From assembly GCA_017444325.1 (NCBI GenBank), contig JAFSWV010000143.1, positions 1 through 11,547 of the forward strand: 11,547 bases of DNA, given 5' to 3'. A program made the position numbers and the translations under genes. Below the pieces are notes generated by a model that saw only the letters and a program-made list of their open reading frames with translations, searched no databases and was not told where the DNA came from. This DNA comes from a bacterium. GTDB taxonomy: Bacteria; Auribacterota; UBA3054. Of this stretch, positions 1 through 6,124 are shown in pieces (position 1 is the first letter of the stretch; each line of letters starts with the position of its first letter).

Positions 1-3
1 AAT

Positions 4-32
4 TTTATAAAATATAAAAGTTGGATTATAGT
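4..32 (+). promoter_or_regulatory. Weak sigma70-like promoter candidate upstream of the gene run
   Basis: A TATAGT hexamer at 27-32 (one mismatch to TATAAT) lies 17 bases after a TTTATA hexamer at 4-9 (four of six matches to TTGACA), inside a strongly AT-rich stretch. This would place transcription start near base 39 and give a leader of about 68 bases before the first gene. It is the only promoter-like pair I noticed at the head of the run, but the -35 match is poor, AT-rich DNA yields such matches by chance, and the true promoter may lie before base 1. Confidence 0.25.
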
Positions 33-41
33 GTGTTCACA
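32..41. repeat. Small perfect dyad TGTG-TT-CACA next to the promoter candidate
   Basis: Arms TGTG (32-35) and CACA (38-41) are exact reverse complements around a 2-base centre. The position, just after the candidate -10 hexamer, would suit an operator, but the arms are only 4 bases long and could be chance. Confidence 0.25.
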
Positions 42-65
42 ACGGTTGGGGATCGCGTTCTCGGC

Positions 66-79
66 CGTAAAAATTTACG
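66..79. repeat. Perfect 14-base dyad CGTAAA-AA-TTTACG in the leader
   Basis: CGTAAA (66-71) and TTTACG (74-79) are exact reverse complements separated by AA. The 2-base centre makes an RNA hairpin unlikely, so a protein-binding dyad is the more natural reading. It ends 27 bases before the first start codon. What is seen is the symmetry; the operator role is inference. Confidence 0.35.
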
Positions 80-106
80 TTCAAAAAAACAACCAAGGGT
101 AAAATC

Positions 107-724
107 ATGAAAAATCTTTCTATCCTCATTCTGCTTCTTTTCGCCTCCACGCTTTTCGCTGGCGAATTCAAAGGCAACACCAGCATCACAATCGGCGGCG
201 AATGCCCGGAAAGCATGGTCAGCATGCTTGAAGACGGCAGCGAGCTCTGCTTCCTCAAGGATGGACCGGGGTATGTTGTTCCTCCCATGAAGTTCACAAA
301 GTCAAAAAAGACCTGGGAATACAAGGATTCCGCGACCAAGGCCAGCTACACTCCCAAGAACAAAAAATTCTCCCTGAAGATCAAGAACATGCCCACGCTG
401 TGGCCTGAGACCGGCAACGAGGAAGAATCGATCTCCATGGAACCCAGTCAGTATTCCTTCAGCATGAGTGGCACGCTGCCCTACGACATCGAGTCCGAGC
501 TGGAAGAGGGAGCCTCGGTCGGCGTGACTGACGTTGGCGGAGACTACACGCTTTTCGGCGAGTCCTGGAAAATGAACACCAAGGGCGCCAACCTTATACT
601 GAACGGCAATACGACGGAACGCAAACTTACCGGCAAGATCAACAAGAAGACAAGGAAAGCCAAATTCTCCGTGAAAGTCAGCGGCCATTGGATGATGCCC
701 ATGACTTTTATGCCGAAGCACTAA
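107..724 (+). CDS. Secreted beta-rich protein of unknown function, paralogue 1 of 3
   Basis: I do not recognise the family. The 205-residue product starts with a typical Sec signal peptide (hydrophobic residues 4-17, likely cleavage after LFA at residue 18), so it should be exported. The mature part shows two related modules. Module A (about 20-100) opens with FKGNTSITIGG and closes with NKKFSLKIKNMPTLWP. Module B (about 114-198) opens with YSFSMSGTLPYDI and closes with RKAKFSVKVSGHWMMP. Both modules carry a segment ending in an acidic-Gly turn (MLEDG, ELEEG). Alternating polar/hydrophobic residues suggest beta strands. Ribosome binding site AAGGG at 95-99, 7 bases before the ATG. The next two genes encode diverged copies 19 and 9 bases downstream of each other. 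No catalytic motif is visible; a structural, binding or surface role is possible but unproven. Confidence 0.85.
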   Translation: MKNLSILILLLFASTLFAGEFKGNTSITIGGECPESMVSMLEDGSELCFLKDGPGYVVPPMKFTKSKKTWEYKDSATKASYTPKNKKFSLKIKNMPTLWPETGNEEESISMEPSQYSFSMSGTLPYDIESELEEGASVGVTDVGGDYTLFGESWKMNTKGANLILNGNTTERKLTGKINKKTRKAKFSVKVSGHWMMPMTFMPKH

Positions 725-743
725 GATCATAAGGGAAATTACT

Positions 744-1382
744 ATGAAAAAATCATTTGCTCTCGCTCTGTTTACAATTCTCCTGGCGGGCGTCTGCTCC
801 GCCAAACTGCTTATCTTCGAAGGCTCCACGACCATAAAGCTCAGCGGACAGCTGGAAGAAGGTATGGTGCAACTCATCGCCGACGGAGAACCGCTTCACC
901 TTTTTAAAGACGGCGAAAACGGCTACTTTACCTGCCCGATTTTCTTGGAACAGCAGAAAAATGGCAGCTGGGGTACGAAAAATCCGGAAATAAAGGCTTC
1001 TTTCAAACCGAAAAATCAGAAATACACCTATTCCGACAAGCTGCCTTTTTTTGTTGTCTTCGCCGTTAGAGTACCTGATTCGGAGGACGTGGAAATTGCC
1101 GTCCCGATGAAAGGAGGCTTCAAATGCTCGGGCACTCTCTACGACATAAGCGAAGATGATCTTCAAAATTATTATTCTATCGCTCTGAACGACGGGCAAA
1201 GCGGGGAAGACCTCTGCGGTTGGACATATCCCATGGAAGCGAAAGGCAAAAATTTCGTTTACTCGAAGAAAGAGGAAGGCGCCTCCGTTAAGATCACGCT
1301 GAACTCCAAGGGCAAGATCACCGCTTCTTTGAAACTCAGCGAAGGTTACGCTTGGCCCCAGGTCAATCGCGAAAGCGAATAA
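744..1382 (+). CDS. Secreted beta-rich protein of unknown function, paralogue 2 of 3
   Basis: The 212-residue product has a Sec signal peptide (MKKS, hydrophobic core 5-17, likely cleavage after CSA at residue 20). The signal contains LAGVC, but the residues before Cys do not fit a standard lipobox, so soluble export is more likely than lipidation. It is homologous by eye to its neighbours: FEGSTTIKLSG (25-35) matches the FKGNTSITIGG and FKGTTSIKLTG of the other two, GFKCSGTLYDI (125-135) matches their mid-protein motif, and the tail AKGKNFVYSKKEEG plus SKGKITASLK (166-197) is closest to paralogue 3. The two-module plan is again visible, with ends near KNQKYTYSDKLP (90-101) and SKGKITASLKL..YAWP (188-205). 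Ribosome binding site AAGGG at 731-735, 8 bases before ATG. The gene looks more AT-rich than the downstream enzymes (25 G+C in bases 961-1020). Function unknown. Confidence 0.85.
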   Translation: MKKSFALALFTILLAGVCSAKLLIFEGSTTIKLSGQLEEGMVQLIADGEPLHLFKDGENGYFTCPIFLEQQKNGSWGTKNPEIKASFKPKNQKYTYSDKLPFFVVFAVRVPDSEDVEIAVPMKGGFKCSGTLYDISEDDLQNYYSIALNDGQSGEDLCGWTYPMEAKGKNFVYSKKEEGASVKITLNSKGKITASLKLSEGYAWPQVNRESE

Positions 1383-1391
1383 AGGTCAAAA

Positions 1392-2063
1392 ATGAAAAAA
1401 ACGCTTTTCTTATTAGCTTTCGCGGCGCTTCTTGCTCTTGATTGCTCCGCCGACACTTTCGGCAGCGAGTTCAAGGGGACCACATCCATAAAGCTTACGG
1501 GAACTTTTTCCGCGGAGACCATCAAGGAACTCGACGGCGACGATAGGGGCAGGTACTCTTTCATAGTTTTCAAGTATTACGGTACCGTATCCAGGAACGC
1601 CTACGTGAACGTGCCTTTCAAATCTTTCGATTTCGGGAAAAAAGACAATCTCTTTGACATTTCCTGGAAAGAAAAGAACGGGAAGCTGAAATTCAACGAG
1701 ATCAGCACCTATCCCTTAAAATTGGCCATAAGGGACTGCGCTACTAAGGATCTGGAGAGCAAGCTGGTGGAATGCGTCAACTGCTACTCCTCCTCCATAA
1801 AATGCTCCGGCACCTTCAAGAATGTCGACATCTCTAAATTCGACGAGGGCTACGGCCTCCAGCTTCTGGATCATAGCTACCCGAGCGACTACCTTTTCGA
1901 GGCTGACTACTTCCTCGAGAAGAAAGGCAAGAATTTCGTGAGCAAATTCAAGGAAGCGGGCGTCTCCCACAACGTCAAGATCACTTCCAAAGGCAAAGTG
2001 ACCTACACAATGAAGTGCGACGAGAACTACATCCACCCTGAATTCATGAAACTTGGCGAATAA
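1392..2063 (+). CDS. Secreted beta-rich protein of unknown function, paralogue 3 of 3
   Basis: The 223-residue product has a Sec signal peptide with likely cleavage after CSA at residue 20. It gives the clearest view of the internal duplication: SIKLTGTFSAETIKELDG at about 33-49 lines up with SIKCSGTFKNVDISKFDEG at about 135-153, and NGKLKFNEISTYP (96-108) lines up with SKGKVTYTMKCDENYIHP (199-216). The mature protein contains Cys115, 128, 131, 137 and 209, which could form disulfides after export; paralogue 1 has only two cysteines in its mature part, so these are not a family-wide feature. AAAGG at 1381-1385 overlaps the previous stop codon and sits 6 bases before the ATG. The gene ends 8 bases before polC. 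No enzymatic motif is recognisable; the paralogy is seen directly, while any role is open. Confidence 0.85.
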   Translation: MKKTLFLLAFAALLALDCSADTFGSEFKGTTSIKLTGTFSAETIKELDGDDRGRYSFIVFKYYGTVSRNAYVNVPFKSFDFGKKDNLFDISWKEKNGKLKFNEISTYPLKLAIRDCATKDLESKLVECVNCYSSSIKCSGTFKNVDISKFDEGYGLQLLDHSYPSDYLFEADYFLEKKGKNFVSKFKEAGVSHNVKITSKGKVTYTMKCDENYIHPEFMKLGE

Positions 2064-2071
2064 GGGTAGAG

Positions 2072-5000
2072 ATGAAGTCGTACTTGTTTATCAGCCCCTC
2101 TGACCTTTTCGGAAGCCTGCCATTAAAAGGCTCCGCAACTTCTTTCCTCAAGCCCGGCGACCTGCGTTTGGGCATCGACGACGACACCCATATCTGGGAA
2201 CTGGAACTGCCTTTGACCGCTCTGCCTGAGGACGAGAGCTGGGCGGAACTTACCCTGGCTCTGGAGCAGAGCCTGAGGAAGATGCTCGACAATCTTCCCG
2301 AGGAGGGCCGGCCAAAAATTTTGTTAATTCCCCTTTATGAGAAGGGGAGTGCCCCCTCGCCCCTGGAGTTTTTCCGGGTGCACTTCAAGGAGATCTTAAA
2401 TTACGCTTTCGCCATGTGCGGGCATAAGGCGGCGCTGATAGAGCAGCACCACGTCTTGGAAGACGGCGGTAACATTCTTTTGGAAGTGGATGGCGAACTG
2501 ACGGCCAATGAGGCCGTGGGGGCGAATGTGGACGCGAAGCTGACGGAGCTGCTGGGCGTCTGTTTGGGCTTCGCGGGCAAGGTGAAGATCGTGCCGGGCG
2601 ACTTCAGCAGCGAGCACGACCAGGAGAAGGAAAAGGAAGAGGCGGAGCGCGCCGCGAAAATTGCCAAGCAGAAAGCGGAGGCCGAAAAGATCGTTTACGG
2701 CGACGGCGCCATTCCATCCAAGTTCACGGTGACGGCGATGCGCGACCTTTACGGCAGGGAGGGCGGCAGACAGAAAGTCCTCGTGGAAGGGAAAGTTTTC
2801 TCCTACGCCAACGAGGAGAGTGAGCGTCGGCCCAACACCGCCTTCCTTTCCGACGGTGAGAACGCGGTTGCCGTCAAGATCTTCAAGATGCCGAAGTGGG
2901 GGAGCCAGGAAAAGATACCCGTCGGCGACATAAAGGAAGGGGAGTGGCTGAAGGTTTTGGGAACGCTGGACCTCGACCAGAGGAGCGGCGAGCTTTTCCT
3001 GAGGGCTGAGACCATCCTGAGGTCGGACGATCCCACGCCGCCGGAAACAAGCGCCGAGCACCGCGTGGAGCTGCACGCTCACACGAAGATGAGCTCCATG
3101 GACGCGCTGACGGAAGTGAACGATCTTATCGCCCGGGCGAAATTCTGGGGGCACCCGGCCGTGGGCGTTACCGACCACGGCAACGTGCACATCTACCCGG
3201 ACGCCTACAAGCAGGCCAAGAAACTGGGCATCAGGCTTCTCTTCGGCGTGGAGGGATATCTTGTCAACATTCCTTCCGAGGAGCTGAAGAAGCGCCTCGA
3301 GAGCAAGAATTCCGGAGGGCTCAGCAAGCAGGACGCCTCCGACATCAAGGCCAACACCTACCACATCATCCTCTACGCGAAGAACCGCAAGGGATTGCAC
3401 AACATTTACGATCTCGTGTCGGTTTCCCACACGGAATATTTCTACTCCCATCCGCTTATCCCGAGGGATATCCTCGAGCAGTACAGGGAAGGCTTGGTCA
3501 TAGGCGGCGCCTGCGTGGCGGGCGAGCTTTTCAACCTTGTGCTGAAGGAAGATGCCGAGCAGATCTCCTCAGAGGAGTTCGACAAGCGTTTCTCCGAGGC
3601 GCAGAAACTTTACGATTACTTCGAGATCCAGCCGCTGGGAAACAACGTCTTTTTGAAAAGCAAGGTGGAGTATCCTAAGCTCAGGACCAACGACGACCTC
3701 ATCAGGCTGAACAAAAAAATCGTCGAGCTTGGCGAGAAGTTCGGGAAACCGGTCTGCGCCACCTGCGACGTGCATATCCTCGAAGAAAAGGACGCGCTGG
3801 CCAGGAAGATATTGCAGGTCGGCCAGGGCTACGACGACGAGACCGAGGCGCCCTTGTATTTCCGCTCCACCGACAAGATGCTGGAGGAATTCAGTTATCT
3901 GGGCGAGGAGAAAGCCAAAGAGATCGTCATCACGAACACGAAAAAGATCGCGGAATCATTGGAGGATCTCCAGCCTATTCCCGACGGCTTCCATCCGCCG
4001 AAAGTGGAGAACGCGGAGCAAAGGCTGCGCGACCTCTGCTACGGTAAGCTGCACGCGGTCTACGGAGAGAATCCCCACAAGATCCCGCTGATGCGATTGG
4101 AGCGCGAGATCGGCTCCATCATCGAGAACCATTACGCCGACCTTTACATGCTGGCCCAGATGCTGGTGCAGAAATCTTTGTCCGACGGTTATATCGTGGG
4201 ATCCAGAGGCAGCGTGGGTTCTAGCTTTGTGGCTTTTTTGAGCGGTATCACGGAAGTGAACAGCCTGCCGGCCCACTACGTCTGCCCGAAGTGTCACAAG
4301 ACGGAATTCGTGGGCTACGACGACGAGGGCGAGCTCAGGCCGCAGCCTTTAGACGGCATAACGCAGAAGATCGGCATCGACCTGCCGCCGAGGAAGTGTC
4401 CCGTTTGCGGCGAAACGATGCAGCGCTTCGGCTTCGACATTCCTTTCGAGACCTTCGTAGGCTACAAGGGCGACAAGACTCCGGATATCGACCTTAACTT
4501 CGCCGGCGAATATCAGTCGAACGCTCACCGTTACACGGAAAAACTTTTCGGCATAGAAAACGTTTACCGCGCCGGCACCATCGCTACATTGCAGAGCAAG
4601 ACGGCCTACGGTTTCGTCATGAAATACCTGGACGAGACCGGTACGAAGATGCCCGCCGCCATGAAGGAATACATCATATTCCAACTGGTGGGCGTGAAGA
4701 GGACCACCGGCCAGCATCCCGGCGGCATGATCATTCTGCCCAAGGGCGAACTCATTACTGACTTCTGTCCTGTGCAGTACCCCGCCGACAGGAAGGACGC
4801 GCAGAACAAGATCACGCACTTCGATTACCACAAGATGGAATCGCAGCTTCTGAAGCTGGACATTCTTGGACACGATGTGCCGACGCAAATAAAACTTCTC
4901 TCCGATTATCTCGGTTTCGACGTGACGAAGCTGGAACTGAACGACCAGCCGATGCTGAGCCTCTTCACCAGCGTCGAGGCGCTGAAGGTCAAGCCCGAGG

Positions 5001-6115
5001 ACATCGACAGCAACACGGGAACACTGGGTATTCCGGAATTCGGCACGAACTTTGTCCGCGGCATGCTTATGGACGCCAAGCCGAAAAACATCGAGGATCT
5101 CATCAGGATATCCGGCCTTTCCCACGGCACGAACGTCTGGCTCGACAACGCTCAGGCGCTCATCACCAACCTGAAGCTGACGCTTAGCGACGTCATCTGC
5201 ACCAGAGACGACATCATGCTCTATCTCAAGGGGCAGGGCATGGAGCCCTTCCACGCTTTCAAGATCATGGAGAGCGTCAGAAAGGGCAAAGGCCTTAAGC
5301 CCGAGGACGAGGAAGCCATGGGGAAAGTCAAAGTCCCGGACTGGTACGTTGATTCCTGCAAGAAGATCAAATACATGTTCCCGAAGGCTCACGCCGTGGC
5401 TTACGTTTTGAACGCCGCCAGGATCGCCTACTGCAAGGTCCATTATCCTCTGGCTTTCTACGCCACATATTTCTCCATCAAGCGCGACCACTTGAACAGC
5501 ACGCTGGTCTCCAGAGGACTGAAGGCTGTGCGGCAGGAGCTGTACGCTTTGAGGAACAAGGGCAAGGACGCCACCGCCAACGACCAGGCTTCCATAGAAA
5601 TCCTCGAACTGGCGCAGGAAATGTACGCCCGCGGTTTCGAGATGCTGCCCTTGGACATCTACAAGTCTCATCCGACGAAGTGCCTGATCGTGGACGGCAA
5701 GATCCTGCCTCCTCTCAACTCCATCCCCGGGCTTTCTGAAGCGGTGGCCGCTTCCATCGTAAAAGCCAGGGAGGAAGTCGGCACCTTCAGCAACAGGGAA
5801 GAGTTCCAGCGCCTGGTCGGCTGCAACAGCACGCTTTTGGCGGCCATGAGCGCCGACGGGCTCTTGGGCGACATGCCCGAGAGCAGCCAGACGGACTTCT
5901 TCTCCATGTTCTCCGGCGGCGAAACGAAGAAAGTCGAGGAAAAGGCGCCGGAAGCCAAGGACGAGAAAGAAATTTATCTTAAGCCCAACGTGCTCACTCC
6001 CACCAGAAAAGAACCTCCCGCTGAAGTGAAGCCGGAAGCGAAAGAAACTCAAGTCACAGAAAACAGGGAAGACGCTGCCATTAGCGATCAGAATTCCCAG
6101 CTCTCGCTTTTTTAA
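2072..6115 (+). CDS. polC: PolC-type DNA polymerase III alpha subunit lacking the internal proofreading exonuclease
   Basis: Replicative DNA polymerase, C-family, PolC branch, acting in the cytoplasm with the sliding clamp. Order seen: weakly conserved N-terminal domain (1-180); charged helical linker rich in Glu/Lys/Ala (181-208); OB-fold region (about 215-317); PHP domain beginning ELHAHTKMSSMDA (333-345), then TDHG (367-370) and CDVH (565-568); palm with a four-cysteine metal site (Cys738, 741, 776, 779), the PolC signature PDIDLNFAGEYQ (804-815, catalytic Asp805 and Asp807), RTTGQHPGG (877-885) and LLKLDILGHD with the third catalytic Asp930; a helix-hairpin-helix-like stretch near 1210-1260; and a C-terminal clamp-binding QLSLF (1343-1347). 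Bacillus PolC is about 1437 residues and carries a DnaQ-like exonuclease of about 180 residues between GVEAYLV and the YHAT/YHII strand. Here only residues 400-427 occupy that spot, and no DxETTG or HNAxFD motif is present. AAGGG at 2062-2066, overlapping the upstream stop, supports the start. Proofreading must come from elsewhere if it exists. Confidence 0.96.
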   Translation: MKSYLFISPSDLFGSLPLKGSATSFLKPGDLRLGIDDDTHIWELELPLTALPEDESWAELTLALEQSLRKMLDNLPEEGRPKILLIPLYEKGSAPSPLEFFRVHFKEILNYAFAMCGHKAALIEQHHVLEDGGNILLEVDGELTANEAVGANVDAKLTELLGVCLGFAGKVKIVPGDFSSEHDQEKEKEEAERAAKIAKQKAEAEKIVYGDGAIPSKFTVTAMRDLYGREGGRQKVLVEGKVFSYANEESERRPNTAFLSDGENAVAVKIFKMPKWGSQEKIPVGDIKEGEWLKVLGTLDLDQRSGELFLRAETILRSDDPTPPETSAEHRVELHAHTKMSSMDALTEVNDLIARAKFWGHPAVGVTDHGNVHIYPDAYKQAKKLGIRLLFGVEGYLVNIPSEELKKRLESKNSGGLSKQDASDIKANTYHIILYAKNRKGLHNIYDLVSVSHTEYFYSHPLIPRDILEQYREGLVIGGACVAGELFNLVLKEDAEQISSEEFDKRFSEAQKLYDYFEIQPLGNNVFLKSKVEYPKLRTNDDLIRLNKKIVELGEKFGKPVCATCDVHILEEKDALARKILQVGQGYDDETEAPLYFRSTDKMLEEFSYLGEEKAKEIVITNTKKIAESLEDLQPIPDGFHPPKVENAEQRLRDLCYGKLHAVYGENPHKIPLMRLEREIGSIIENHYADLYMLAQMLVQKSLSDGYIVGSRGSVGSSFVAFLSGITEVNSLPAHYVCPKCHKTEFVGYDDEGELRPQPLDGITQKIGIDLPPRKCPVCGETMQRFGFDIPFETFVGYKGDKTPDIDLNFAGEYQSNAHRYTEKLFGIENVYRAGTIATLQSKTAYGFVMKYLDETGTKMPAAMKEYIIFQLVGVKRTTGQHPGGMIILPKGELITDFCPVQYPADRKDAQNKITHFDYHKMESQLLKLDILGHDVPTQIKLLSDYLGFDVTKLELNDQPMLSLFTSVEALKVKPEDIDSNTGTLGIPEFGTNFVRGMLMDAKPKNIEDLIRISGLSHGTNVWLDNAQALITNLKLTLSDVICTRDDIMLYLKGQGMEPFHAFKIMESVRKGKGLKPEDEEAMGKVKVPDWYVDSCKKIKYMFPKAHAVAYVLNAARIAYCKVHYPLAFYATYFSIKRDHLNSTLVSRGLKAVRQELYALRNKGKDATANDQASIEILELAQEMYARGFEMLPLDIYKSHPTKCLIVDGKILPPLNSIPGLSEAVAASIVKAREEVGTFSNREEFQRLVGCNSTLLAAMSADGLLGDMPESSQTDFFSMFSGGETKKVEEKAPEAKDEKEIYLKPNVLTPTRKEPPAEVKPEAKETQVTENREDAAISDQNSQLSLF
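3269..3352 (+). other. Short linker replacing the exonuclease insertion in PolC
   Basis: These codons (residues 400-427) fall between FGVEGYLVN and TYHIILYAKN, the two PHP segments that flank the proofreading exonuclease in canonical PolC. The 28 residues are polar and Lys/Glu/Ser-rich (SEELKKRLESK, GGLSKQDASD) and contain none of the exonuclease metal-binding acidic motifs. The reading frame is continuous, so this is not a frameshift artefact. The boundary residues are placed from remembered PolC sequence and may be off by several positions. Confidence 0.8.
5915..6112 (+). other. Long charged, proline-rich linker ending in a clamp-binding motif in PolC
   Basis: Residues 1282-1342 are low-complexity (Glu, Lys, Pro and Ala dominate, for example KVEEKAPEAKDEKE and KEPPAEVKPEAKE) and probably disordered. 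They tether the C-terminal QLSLF pentapeptide (6098-6112), which matches the beta-clamp binding motif at the same terminal position in Bacillus PolC (NQLSLF). In Bacillus PolC the motif follows the last folded domain after only a few residues, so this tether looks unusually long. Confidence 0.75.
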
Positions 6116-6124
6116 GGAAAGGCT

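Noticed and set aside
744..806. Lipoprotein signal in paralogues 2 and 3 (Cys18 in the signal peptide)
   Set aside because: The residues before Cys (AGVC and ALDC) do not fit the usual L-A/S-G/A-C lipobox, and a good signal peptidase I site (CSA) follows two residues later.
3269..3352. The missing exonuclease as a frameshift or assembly gap
   Set aside because: The reading frame is continuous with conserved PHP residues on both sides, and no exonuclease remnant appears in any nearby frame I could read. A clean deletion in assembly cannot be fully excluded.
4349..6052. Long antisense open frame (567 codons) opposite polC
   Set aside because: It lies wholly opposite a strongly recognised PolC. 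It is His/Val/Leu/Asp-rich with no recognisable motif and is explained by the GC-biased third codon positions of the sense gene.
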